From: Mycoplasma testudineum
GTDB lineage: Bacteria > Bacillota_I > Bacilli_A > Mycoplasmatales > Metamycoplasmataceae
Reading direction: 5' to 3'
Length of the DNA: 42,484 nucleotides
Assembly: GCF_002245785.1 (NCBI RefSeq)
Contig: NZ_NNCE01000008.1
Location: 1 to 42,484, forward strand
Shown here: positions 1 to 10,903 of the stretch, in pieces
Layout: each line of letters starts with the position of its first letter
Position numbering within the stretch: the stretch's first letter is position 1
The notes under the pieces: model-generated
Told to the model about the DNA's origin: nothing
Seen by the model: only the letters and a program-made list of their open reading frames with translations
The model's database searches: none
Made by a program: the position numbers and the translations under genes

Positions 1-29
1 TCGATCAAATTGCTTTCCATTTTTTTCAT
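1..29 (-). CDS. start of probable transposase (partial)
   Basis: Nine codons plus part of a tenth are inside the window, from ATG at 29 running off the left edge. They are identical to the first codons of the frame at 42446 in the right-hand copy. No Shine-Dalgarno is visible before either ATG, and the second in-frame ATG (M4) is an alternative start. Transposase identity is inferred only from the repeat context. Confidence 0.4.
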
Positions 30-35
30 AATAAA

Positions 36-60
36 AACGGTCCTTTCTGCTAAGACCGTT
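36..60. terminator. hairpin near IS tip, possible bidirectional transcription block
   Basis: AACGGTC (36-42) pairs perfectly with GACCGTT (54-60) around an 11-base loop. A-rich sequence lies on one side and T-rich on the other, so it can act as a terminator in both directions. Hairpins just inside insertion-sequence tips commonly shield the transposase from outside transcription. Confidence 0.5.
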
Positions 61-172
61 AATTTTTGTTAGCTCCCCAAATTTTAAAACTATCATTTAT
101 TTAAAACTACTTAATTATCAATCTAAATTATTTAATTTTAAGTAATGATTATTTTCGTTTTAAAGTATTATG

Positions 173-178
173 TATAAA
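173..178 (+). promoter_or_regulatory. possible -10 box of the DUF31 lipoprotein gene
   Basis: TATAAA, directly preceded by TG, lies about 45 bases before the ATG at 224. No convincing -35 element is seen, as is usual in mycoplasmas. Confidence 0.35.
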
Positions 179-223
179 TTAAAAAGCAAATTTAAATACA
201 CATAATTATGATTTGAGGTAAAA

Positions 224-3200
224 ATGAAAAAAAGAAGTTGACTACTATTATTAAAAATAATTCCCATGATTACAATGGCAACAGTAGCTGCTGTTTCATG
301 TACTAATCCAATAGATGGCAATACTCCTATTCAGGAACAACCAAAACCTGTAGATCCTACACCTGAACAACCAACACCAGAAACTCCTAAACCACAGGAT
401 CCTAAACCTGCAACCCCTTCTCCGGAAAAACCTGGTAATGGTACTACAACACCGGCAGAGCCAAAAGAAGGTAATGAAGATTCTTCACCAAGTGATTATG
501 AAATTGAATTTAAAAATTACTTAAAAGAATTTAAAACAAAAAACATATCTACAAAAGAAACTCATAATGGTAAAACAGTAGAACAATTTTTTGGTGTAAA
601 TCCAAGTTCAGAAAAGGTTGAATCATCATTATCATTTGATAATTTTCAATTAAATAAAGAAAAATATAATTATGTATTTAAATTGGTTAATTTAGACAAA
701 AGTGCACAAATAAATATTTTAATAAATAGTAAATTTGAAAATTTACAAGAAGAAATAAGTTTCATTATTTCTGGATTTTTATCAAATCAAGAATCAAATT
801 TAATAATTGCAAATTTAGAATTAAATGATGCTTTTGATACATATAAATCACAAAAAATTAGTCTAACAAATGAATCAGATTACCAGCTTGCTGCAAATAG
901 TATATTTAGTAATGAATCAAGTAGCGATTTTATAAAAAGTAAAATTAATTTGGAAAATAATTTATTTGGAAATATTAATGTTACGTATTCTTTTGTTTCA
1001 AGTAGTGAAACAGAAGTAACAATTCTTATCAAGCTTAGTCATAATAATTTTCCAGAATTAATCAAAAGCTTTGAATATACAATAATAGGTTTTAATCTTG
1101 CTAACATATCATTAAATGATGCAACTAGAGAAATAGATACAGTGTATTCAAAAATTGTGAATTTTGATTTTGAATTAAAAAATCAAAATTGAAAAAATGA
1201 TTTAGCTACCAATCATTTTAATTTAAGTCTAGATTCAAATACTATACTTAATTCTTTAATTATCCCAGAAATACAAACTTCAGGAAATGTTGAAGTTAAA
1301 TATTCAATAGTAGAAGTAAATCAATTTAGTGCAACATTCAAAATTGAATTATCAAATCAAAAAATTACATACAAAAAAGAAAAAATATTTACAATAAATG
1401 GATTTGGACTAAATTATATTAATTCAAAAATTTCCGTTGGTATAAGCTATTTTTCAAATAATACAGTTGACTTAAAAAATACAAATGATTACAAAAAAGA
1501 TCCGAGTACAATTTTTACCGAATCACAAACCAGTGATCAAATTTTGAATTTACTTAATATAAATCTAGCTAATAATGATTTATCAGATTTGAAATTAATT
1601 TTTTCTTATTCAAAATTGATAAATGACAAAGTTGAATTAAATGTAAATATTAATTATGCAAATAGTAATTTATCAAAAAATGCAAAAATTTTAATTGGTC
1701 CATTTATCGATCCTGAAATTGAGGCAATGGAATTTGCTGCCAAAAATAATTATCAAGTTAGTTTAAAAACCGAACAAATTAAAAAATTTAATATTGGACT
1801 TTATTCTGCAAGCATTAATGAAGATAATTGAGATAAATATATTAATTTTAGTGATCAAGGAAAATATTTATATGAGCTAGAAAGTATTAATTTGAAACCA
1901 AATAACATTAATACTGCATTAATTAAATTTAAACTTTGAAATGAAAATAAATCTAAATCAGTGGATATGCTTAGAGAAGTATCTTCAGAATTAGATTTAA
2001 ACCCAATAATTAATGAAATTTCTATTAATAGTTTGTCAGATGCATTCAACTTTGATCCATCTATAATTAGTAAATTCAGTTTCAATGAAATATTTAATAA
2101 AGAAAATTTTTCAAATTATTTTTTTAGTAAAACTAAAAGATTTTTTAAATTTTCATTTAATAAAGTAATTTCTATTAATGAAAGCGAAACTGGTGGAAGA
2201 ATAAGTATAAATTTAATGTTTAATGATCAAATTATAAAATCATTTGAAGTTGAAACAAGCAGTTGGAAAATTCCGAATCTTGATAAATTGATTTCTATTA
2301 CTAAAACAGAAAAATTGAATTCATTATTAAGTATTGAAAAAATATTTGATGATAACGGAATATACAAAGTAAAAGAAAATCAAGACTTTTCTCCATTGGA
2401 GTTTTCAATTTATAAAACATTTTTAGAAGTAGCAAAAGAACATGGATTTACCGAAGAATTAATATTAAATGACAATTTTAAAGCTAATTGAGGGACACTC
2501 AAGGAAAAAAATTGGTCTAATGATTATATTAATTTATTCTTCTTAGTTAGCGTTCCTTATTCTGACAAAAATATGGAGAATTCAAATCCAGAAACTTATT
2601 TTAGCAATTATATAAAATCTGACCAATGAAAAAAGATTACCTTAACTCAATATAGACAAATAATGTTTCAGACAATTTTGAAATTAATTAATTTTAATAT
2701 TGCTGAAGGATGAAGCTTGGACTCATCTGAATTAAATGATGATTCAAGTTCAATTAATCTTGAAAGTGATTTAAGAGACCGTTATTTTCTTTACGCATCA
2801 CAAATGATTTCCTTTACACCAAATAGAAACAATTTGCTATTTACCTTAAAATTAAAAAATAATTTAGGTATTAAAAAAATAAAAACAATCAATACTTCCT
2901 TATTTGATGAACCAGGCGATAGTAATGATGTAGAACTTGAAATTCGAGAATATTTGGCTTCATTTTATCAAGATTTTACTCAAGATTTATCGCCACTTAA
3001 ACCAATACACGGTATGAATCATTCTCAAGTTACAATTGAAAATGCCGACCTTAGTCAATTATTTCAACTTCCTAAATATCAAAACTATCAATTAAAATTT
3101 AGAATTGATAAAAAAGATATTGCTACTAACTCAATCAGTTTTTATATTGACGCTTATAGAAAAGACGAAAATGGTAATCTTGCAAAAAAACCGTTCCGAA

Positions 3201-5848
3201 ATAGATTTAGCAACTTGACTCCAAGATCAGTTACTCTTTCGAACTTTAAGCCATTAAATGATTTCGTGGATGAGAACGGAACAATGAGAGATACTGATTT
3301 TACAAGTTCTTCTGAAGTTCAAAAAACACAAAATTGAATTAATTTTAATACACAGGTGAAGCAAATAAACGGAAGTGATTTTAAGTTAATCCGCTCAGTT
3401 AATAATAATTATTCTTATCTAGACCCAAATTTTGCTACTTCCAAGAATCTAAAATACTTTTTAAATTTTACTGGAGCAAGTCAGTCAACAACAAGTGAAG
3501 GTAATTTTACTTTGCAAAATGGTGTTTCAGAAGATAATCCAACTAATGTACCTACTAAAGTTGCAGGTGGCTCAATTTCTAATGATCCAGAAACAAATAT
3601 TCAAATTGGTAACTTGAGACAAAATTACTGATTTACTTATTATGATGTAAAAAATATAAAGGGCAGTGCAATTTCTTTTAAAATTGGATTTATAAGTAAA
3701 ACTAATCCAGATGTCAAAGCTTTTTCAAATACAATTACTTTAAGTAATTTAAAAAATGATTTAGATGAAATTGTTTACCCTGCTCAGGATCTAAATTTAA
3801 TTGATAATAGCAATAATTCACTTAATATCAGTTTCGATATTTCTCAAAAAACTTCAGAAGAATGGGTTTTTGAATTTAATTCTAAAAAAGAACAATCTTA
3901 TTTTAATCAGCAATTAGTTTCTGTAAATTTAAGAAATCCAGCATTTAAATTCAAAAAATATCATGAATCAGATAAATATTATTTTAGAGTTCATGAAGTT
4001 AAAGTAGCAGATGCAAATAAAGGTTCAATGTGAGTTAGATTTGAGTTTGTTAATAAATCAACAACTAAAGAAATTGTAGAAGTGGCCAATACATGAATTT
4101 TAGTTACAGGTGCAAAATCAATTTCTGGAGCAACTAGTTTAAAATCTGATCTAAATTTAATGAATGAATTGAATACAAATAGTAACTTAACACAAGTGGT
4201 TTTTGATTCTACAAAAATTGGAAGAAACAGAAAAATAGAACTAGCTAAAAAAGATGCTGCTTGAAGCTTAGATGAAGAAAAAAATATGGTTTCTTTCACT
4301 TTAAAAAATAAATATTTTGAACAAGTATTAAAGCCTACAAACGGTGCTACAAATTTAGACAATAGTATAATCAAAGTTAATTTTAAAACAGTAGTAAATA
4401 ATACAATGGATCAAGCAATCAAGTTCATTAATGAAAGAGGGTTCAGTGTTGAATTTAGTTATAATGAATTACTTGAAAATAAAAAAATAGATAAAAATGG
4501 TTTTATTAACCCAGGTGTAATTAGTAATAAGCACACAAATTTAGTTTCATATTTTTTAACAATTACAAAAGTAGATTCAGGTATTCATTTTGAATTTAAA
4601 ACACCAAATAATTACAAAATTTCACTTGACTTTTATAAAGATGCTTTTTGAACTTTTGCGCAACTAGGGTCTCAGTCAGCTAAAGTCGGAGAATTTACTC
4701 CTGGACGTAAAGAAGTATATTTTGATAAATATGCAACTAGTTTCGAAATCACCTATTTTAATGATAAATTTATAGAAGTCTTTGATGAACATGAAACAAA
4801 TACGTTTAACTATGACAATGTTCACTTTACTCAATTAAATGAACCAATGATTATTTATAATGAAAATAATAAAACCGACCCATTCAAATATAACCCTAAC
4901 CAAAATGTTAAATTTAAATGAAATTATGGTTACAAATCAAATATGGAATATGCATATGATGATTACAATTACGAAGCAATTAATGAAATAAAAGCAAGAA
5001 CATTTGCTGGTTCAAATGGTTCAATGACAATGCTATCTAAAGTAAATGATGATCCATTTGATTTAAGATACTATATCGTTACAAACAATCACGTTATTAA
5101 TTCCACTGATAATCCAGGTGGCAGTCAATTAGGTTTAAATAAACCATTCAGATTAACTAAGCATGCCAATAATTTTGAAAATATTTATCAAAAAGGTTTT
5201 AGTTATTGAAGTGGTAATTATGTAGCTGCCGCAAACGATAACCGTTATTTTTGAGATGGTAATAATCAAATTTCTAGAGGTGGAAGTGTAAAAAACCGAA
5301 ATGTTGATTATACAATTACAGTTTTAAATGTTGCTCCAATGATTTTAGAAGCAAAAAAGGAAGGTAGATTTGAAATGGCAACATGATTAGAAAATTGAAT
5401 TAATTTAAAACCATTAAGCCTTTCTTATACAGCGACAGAGACTATAAGCCCAATTTCAAAGAGTTTGACTTATGATTATTCATTTAGCGGATTTCCATAT
5501 GGGAAATTAGCTAGTTATTTATATCGCCGTGTTGGAGATGGTAATGAAAATATTTCATTTAGAGGTGAAAATCTTCATCCAGTCTTTCACAATGCAGGTA
5601 ATAGTGGAACTGGCGTTTTAGATAATGAAGGAAATTATATTGCTGCCATAAATAGTGGAGCTCCTCTTTCATCTTTAGTAGCTTGAAAATTAATAAGTAA
5701 AGATTATGATTATTGAGGTGGAGATGAAGAAAATATTTCTACTTTAGATAAAGAAAATGTTAATAGTTTTGTAGCACAATTACTTAGATTTAATGCATTT
5801 GATAGTTCATTTAAAATTTTTACAAACAATAAAAACAAAAACAAATAA
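224..5848 (+). CDS. giant lipoprotein with C-terminal trypsin-like DUF31 peptidase domain
   Basis: This is a surface lipoprotein of 1874 residues when TGA is read as Trp. The start at 224 follows the ribosome site GAGGT, and the signal peptide ends in lipobox AVSC with Cys26. A proline/glutamate-rich spacer (about 28-90) follows. Next come many repeated modules of about 100 residues ending in strands like FTINGFGL, resembling the mycoplasma lipoprotein-associated domain. The last 350 residues form a DUF31 chymotrypsin-like domain with His1623 (TNNHVI), Asp1695 (NVDYTI) and Ser1794 (GNSGTG), so the triad looks complete. MIP antibody proteases belong to the same DUF31 group, but this protein is over three times longer and has no MIB partner beside it. 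Its substrate is unknown. It may cut host or self surface proteins at a distance from the membrane. Confidence 0.88.
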
Positions 5849-5885
5849 ATTGATGCGTAAACTTTAAATAGTAAAAAGAGTGAAG

Positions 5886-5891
5886 TAAAAT
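5886..5891 (+). promoter_or_regulatory. -10 box TAAAAT six bases before the ATG at 5898
   Basis: TAAAAT is followed by exactly six bases and then ATG, which puts the expected transcription start on the A of the start codon. Weak purine-rich sequence further upstream lies before the box and would not be in the transcript. Confidence 0.45.
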
Positions 5892-5897
5892 ATATAC

Positions 5898-7226
5898 ATG
5901 AAAATTAAATTAAGAATAGGGTTGGGCATGATGGCAGTCGCAGCCATTGTGACTCCAGGAGTTTTAGCTATCAAAATCAATGAAGAAAAAGATGTTGATG
6001 AAATCAATGAATTATTAAAAATTACATCTCCTTTTTCTGAAGAACAGTACAATAATTTATCCATATTAGCACAAAAAAATGTTGAAATTTCTAATTGGAT
6101 AAAAAGTATAAATTTTGATACTCAATCAATGAAAACTATCAAAAATAAGCTTTACAACTTGAATGTTAGTTTGGATCTTAAGAAATTTATGAACAGAAAT
6201 CTTGATGAAAAATTTGAATTACTTGTTTCAACAATATTAAAAAGAGAAAAACATTCTAAAAAAAATGAAATTGAAATAAATAAATCATTTGCTCAAGTTT
6301 TTGACAGGTATATAAAAGATTCAAATGGAAATATCATAGAAATAGATGGTAAGAATGTACTACTAAGTGGTGATTCATACACAAATTGAGATATACATGA
6401 TTACTTCTTTGCTGATGATGAATCCTGATTTAGAAAAAGCAACGAGGATGTATATCAGGATGTGGAAATGGTATTTCTTTATAAAATGGCAGAAAGTTTA
6501 AAAAAATACAATGCTTCAATAGAAAGACATAACGGCATTGTAGAAGTTTTAAGTTTGGCTGCAACAAAATTAGGGTCATCATTTTCTGCTTTTTCTTATA
6601 TACCTAATCTTAGTACTGCATCGTCAATTTATCTGAATGCTGGCTCAACTACAATGTCAGCTGTTTCTGCATTAAATTCTGCATACCATGAATCTAGAAG
6701 AGCGAAAAATGAATTTGAAAAATTGAGTAAAATTTCTGGAATTGAAAATAAGAAGTTAATTAGATTCATGAATTCTGCAGATTTAGAAATAAATCAATTT
6801 TCTAAAGCAATTAATAATGCATTGCGAGTTGGTTCATTTGCTACAAGTGCTGCTAGTTCCGTGTTTGGATTAGTGAAAACCCCGAAAACTAAATTGATTT
6901 CCCTTGCCTTAAATGTCGCATCATTAACTTTTGATCTCATTAATGCTTTGTTAAATATAAAAACTCCAAATGGCTTTTCAATTATTGAAAATATGCATGA
7001 TCATGGTCTTAATGATTTTAGAAATCAATGAATTAATAACACAGAAAATATGGTTCTAATACAAAAGAATTGAAGTGAAAATTTTAAATATGGAATACAA
7101 TGAAAAGTTTCAGATGGTTGATTTACATTACCTAGATTATTTATAAGAGCACAAAAACACGGAGAAAATGATGTAGAACTTTTTGGTTTCAATTGAGACC
7201 AAAAAGTTAAAGAAAGAAAAAAATAG
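5898..7226 (+). CDS. exported protein of unknown function with hydrophobic helical core
   Basis: I do not recognise this 442-residue protein. A short basic start and hydrophobic stretch (about 6-25, ending VLAIKI) look like an uncleaved signal anchor, and there is no lipobox Cys. Residues 30-200 are charged and helical. Residues 214-265 and 309-354 are small-residue-rich, amphipathic to hydrophobic segments (Ala, Ser, Leu, Ile), separated by a charged helix. The last 80 residues are Trp- and Asn-rich. The gene follows the DUF31 lipoprotein by 49 bases and may have its own leaderless promoter. The paired hydrophobic helices could insert in a membrane or pack as a bundle. A secreted effector or pore-like protein is possible, but that is only inference. 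Confidence 0.8.
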
Positions 7227-7339
7227 TTTTTAAATTTTAATTTTATGATTATAAGGCATGAAATTTTTATACAGTTTCCTATTGATTTTTATAAAAAGTC
7301 AGCCATCATGAATTACTACATGAAATTGAAAGGAGCCCC

Positions 7340-8110
7340 TTGAAAACGAACGTTTTAAATGACAATTTAGAGAAATTTATATTGATATCAAAATCTCAAT
7401 CTGAAGCTAGAGAAAGATTAATGGTAGCCCTTTTACATTCAAAAAAATTTATTGTTACAAAATTAAAATTGAGTCGCCAACACTTAATGGATGAATATAT
7501 AGTCAATTATTTATATAATTTGTATAAATTTAAATCACCTGAAAAATTAGTGTGATATTATCCGTTTAAACTAGAAATTGATCGAACAATTTACGCAAAT
7601 AATAATAAATTTAATTTGATTTTTGATGAAGTTTTATATTCAAATACGTCATATCCTTTCCCCAGAATGAATATGTGGAGTATTGGTTTTTCATTTTTCC
7701 GAGTTAATTATAGAAAAAACATTGATAATTTTGCTTGCAATTTTTTTAATAAAATTCATTCATTTAAATTTAAAAATCGAAAATATAAAAAATTATTGGG
7801 TAAAATAAGCACAAATGATATTAATAAATTTAACAAAATATTTGATTTTGCTTTAATAAAAAAAATTGAATCACATTTTACTAAAAAAGACAAACAAAAC
7901 ATATCTATTTTAATTGAAAATGGCTATATATATGTGATAGTAAATTATGTTTGAAATCAGAAAGATAACATATATTCTTTTTTAAGAGAATCGGATTGAA
8001 ATTACAATTATTCAATGTCAAAAACATATTTTCATAATCGAGCAGATTTACTAAATAGAATTTTAGATGCAACAATTTTAATAGCCGAAAGTTTAGAAGC
8101 ATCAAAATAA
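7340..8110 (+). CDS. family A protein, pair 1 (DUF3137-like soluble protein)
   Basis: This is a 256-residue protein without signal peptide or membrane segment, so probably cytosolic. The start is TTG at 7340, fixed by the strong ribosome site AAAGGAG eight bases ahead. An N-terminal helical part carries ISKSQSEAR and SRQHLMDEY, both conserved in the two other A proteins. The middle is beta-rich (FKLEIDRTIYA, FDEVLYSN). The C-terminal part runs STNDINKFNKIF, then ENGYIYVIVNY, then a final helix. The order and spacing of these blocks match the soluble part of DUF3137 proteins such as the one at 18756-19844, but without the two membrane helices. It is first in an A-B pair, 19 bases before its partner. 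Function unknown. Confidence 0.8.
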
Positions 8111-8129
8111 GGTTAACAAAATTATAAAA

Positions 8130-8882
8130 ATGAAATTATCAGATTCACAATTAAATAAAATTAACTCATTAAAAGAAAAAGGAGTTGAAAATTATAATTT
8201 AAATTCTGTATTAATGTATTGATTACTAAAATATGCTGAATATAATCACATAAAGGTAGAATTTAGGATGAGACATGTTTTAGATAATTTAGCATTAAAA
8301 CATTTGGAATATAATTTATCTAAATCAGCTTCATTCCCACGTATTGAGACTTTCAAGGTTGAAATTAATGACGTTCTAATTGCAACTAAAAAAAATATTA
8401 ATTTATTTATTGAAGAAATAATTTATATGCAAACATTTTTTATCCCCAAATTTGTTTCATATGGATTAATTGGAATTAATTCTAATAAAATAAAATTGTA
8501 TCCAGAATTTAAATTTAGATTATTTTTTAATATTTCAAGTTTTGATACTCTTAAAAATTATAAAAATAAGTATTTTGAAAACTTTTCAACTAATAATGAG
8601 CAAATTTGCAAAATTATATTTGATGATAATTTTTTTAAGAAAATCAGCTCTATTTTTTCATCAGAAGAAAAGAAATTAATTACAATTTTAAAAGATGAAA
8701 AAGGAATTAAAGCCATAATCAATTATTCCAGAACTGAAACTGATGCAATAATTTTAAATCTCAAAATTGCGTACATTCATGAGTACGATGTCTTAAAAAA
8801 ATGGAATTTAAAATCTGACCTAATACTTAGATGTATTCATGTTTTAGAATTATTAAGCGATAGATTTGAAGAATTTTTATAA
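8130..8882 (+). CDS. family B protein, pair 1 (DUF3137-like soluble protein)
   Basis: A 250-residue protein, partner of the gene ending at 8110 and distantly similar to it along its whole length. It shares EFRMRHVLDN with the B protein at 12574, then FKVEINDVLIATKKN, FIEEIIYM, and a C-terminal block with FSTNNE, IIFDDNF, KISSIFSSEEKK and INYSRTETD. The last 40 residues form a helix around KKWNLKSDLILR. There is no signal or membrane segment. The ribosome site is weak (AAGG 17 bases ahead), so translation may be coupled to the upstream gene. The ATG at 8130 gives a length equal to the other B proteins. No function can be assigned beyond the DUF3137-like fold suggestion. Confidence 0.78.
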
Positions 8883-9571
8883 AATTTACCTGAATTTTTT
8901 AAACATAATTTTTTAGTAATATTTAATATGTTGCCCTAAAAAGAGCTAATCATAAAAAAATTATTATAAGTCGGTGTTTCAATAGAAGTAGATAAAATTT
9001 AATAAATTTAAAATAATTTATAATTACTAAATCAAAATTTAATTACATATTTTATTTGATATTAAATATTACATTTAACCAATTTCCGATTGATATGTAA
9101 AGACTTTAATTGTAAATCATTTAACAAATCTAATGTCTTACCAAGATTAAAGTGAAATTTCTTGCTTCATTTATTTTAAATATTTATTAATTTCACTAAT
9201 TTAAATAAATTTTAGTTTTGTTATCCTTGAAATTCGATAATTTTTTTGGTTGTAAAATTTAAACGCTTTTTTGATTGCAAAAACCGCACTATTATTTGGG
9301 AGCTAGTTATTGCGATAAAAATTAATAAGATTATATTACAATTTTCTGATTGGCAAATAGCAATAATTTTGTAAACAAATTTATCTGTTATTTATAAATT
9401 TAATTAGTACTCAATCCTAAGAAAATTTCTTTCTTCTTTTAATTAGAGGATGTATTTATATATTAAAATTTATAGGTAATAAATTTTAATATATATTCGT
9501 TAAAAATTTATTTTTGTTTTAATCATTGCCAAATGGCTTATTACAAATTTAAACTTTAGCATAAGGAAGTA
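8883..9571. other. 689-base AT-rich stretch with no intact gene
   Basis: No reading frame with a plausible start and composition is seen on either strand. It holds a long perfect AT inverted repeat at 9457-9495 and an isolated GGGAGCTA (9298-9305) matching the insertion-sequence tip at the window ends. The right part must carry the promoter of the broken lipoprotein gene. It may be a decayed gene or a scar of past insertion. Confidence 0.5.
9457..9495. repeat. 17-bp perfect inverted repeat, 5-base loop
   Basis: Positions 9457-9473 pair perfectly with 9479-9495 around the loop AGGTA. The stem is entirely A and T. It could extrude as a cruciform or form an RNA hairpin. There is no T-run specific to one side, so a terminator role is not clear. 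Confidence 0.6.
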
Positions 9572-10021
9572 ATGAAAAAATAAAATTATTGTCATCAATA
9601 TGCTTTTTGCCATTTTTTTTCTATTGCAGTTATTTCTTGCAATGTATTTACAACAAGAGAGCAAGCAGAAAGAGTGGCTGCCAAACAAGCTGCCGAAACC
9701 CTTTTTGAGAGAAATTTTTTTAAATTAAAATCAATAACTCTAAATTCTCAACATGTTTGAGATTTGAATGATTTTACCGATAAAATGGAAAACTGAGAAT
9801 TGTATAAACAAACAGCGATCGATGAAATTGATAAATTTAAAACATTCTTGTTAGATTATAAAAATAACATTTCTGTTTCTAATAAATTTTTTAATGCTTT
9901 AGATGATTGAAAAACTTTATTATTTAATACAGTTGAAGAACCACACGATAAAATGGTGTTTATAAGGTTAATGTTTCCTTATGTAGATATATTAAATGCT
10001 GAGAATGTTATTTATTCTTAG
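9572..10021 (+). pseudogene. broken lipoprotein gene with two compensating frameshifts in the signal peptide
   Basis: Ribosome site AAGGAAG precedes ATG at 9572, but the frame hits TAA after three codons. Adding one A to the six-A run at 9575-9580 gives a normal start (MKKIKLLSSICFLPF). Removing one T from the eight-T run at 9613-9620 then joins it to SIAVISC, a lipobox, and an open frame to TAG at 10021. The body has about 120 residues after the Cys, starts with an Ala/Arg-rich helix (REQAERVAAKQAAE) and is not recognised. With both changes it would be a 150-residue lipoprotein. It is either dead, or switchable by slippage in the two runs, or miscalled in sequencing. Confidence 0.6.
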
Positions 10022-10119
10022 AGTTTTATGTTAGCAATTGTTTTGAATCATGTGAAATTTATAACTTAAAAATTTTGTATTTAACTAAATTGAACTAAAT
10101 CAATTACAGAAAGAAATTT

Positions 10120-10878
10120 ATGAATAATTTTACAAGCAAAAAACTAATTACTAAAAGACAAACTGTAAGTTCTCAATCTCAAATTAGAACTAATGCATTA
10201 TCACAATTACTTGTTTCTCAAAATTTTAAAAATATCAAAATTGAATTAACCCGTGACCACGTTATGGATAAGTATGTCGAAAGGTTTCTAAAATATCAAA
10301 AACCATACATTAGCTTCTTTTGAAATTCACCATTTAAATTGGAATTTGATAATTCTATATATGCTGAATTAGATAATTATTCAATACAGTTTGAAGATGT
10401 CATGTATGCGAGTAGTTTTTTAAATTCAAGATATGGCTCGCCTTTCAGTATTGCATTTGGTTTTTTTAAAATTAAACCCGTTTATCATAAAATTAATGCA
10501 GATTTTTTTTGTTGTCTTTATTTAACTTTATTTCCAGAAAATAAAAAAGTATCACATTTTTCAAAGTCAAATATTAATCTAAGTACAAATAACAAAGAAA
10601 AATTCAATTCCATTTTTACCGATGAAAAAATGGATGTTTTAAACGAAATTTTCAATGACAATATCAAAAATCAGATTTCTATAATTGTTGAAAATGGCGA
10701 AATAAATATATTAATACAATATTCTCTTCATCAACGAGATTTGACATTAAGTAATCTTGCAAAAATGCCTTGAATTTATGATTTTCCAATGACTAAAGAG
10801 TATTTTCATAATTGACTTACATTAGTTTCTAGAATTACAAACTCATTAAAAATTTTAGTTAAACTTTTCGAAGCATAA
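10120..10878 (+). CDS. family A protein, pair 2 (DUF3137-like soluble protein)
   Basis: A 252-residue cytosolic protein starting at ATG 10120 behind AGAAAG. It keeps the A-family signature: SSQSQIR near residue 20, TRDHVMDKY near 47, FKLEFDNSIYAE, FEDVMYAS, GFFKIKP, LSTNNKEKFNSIF and ENGEINILIQYS, and it ends in a helical segment. It differs from the A proteins of pairs 1 and 3 by an ATG rather than TTG start and has clearly diverged in sequence, so the duplication is old. It is 25 bases ahead of its B partner. The gene directly follows the broken lipoprotein gene. Function unknown. Confidence 0.78.
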
Positions 10879-10903
10879 TTATTTAAAATATAAAAGGTTA
10901 TAT

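Larger units (their letters stand above)
1..77 (-). mobile_element. 5' end of a probable insertion sequence (left copy, cut by window edge)
   Basis: Read on the minus strand this begins with the tip GGGAGCTAA, then the AACGGTC/GACCGTT hairpin, then an ATG at 29 starting an open frame (MKKMESNLI). The same sequence recurs in inverted orientation at 42398-42484 with one mismatch over about 77 bases, and the flanks diverge exactly after GGGAGCT. A repeat with sharp ends, a protective hairpin and an outward frame is typical of an insertion sequence. The family is not recognised because only the first codons are visible. Confidence 0.6.

Noticed and set aside
3991..4374. Minus-strand frame of 127 codons within the giant lipoprotein gene
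   Set aside because: It lies wholly opposite an intact coding frame with matching family features and has no promoter or ribosome site.
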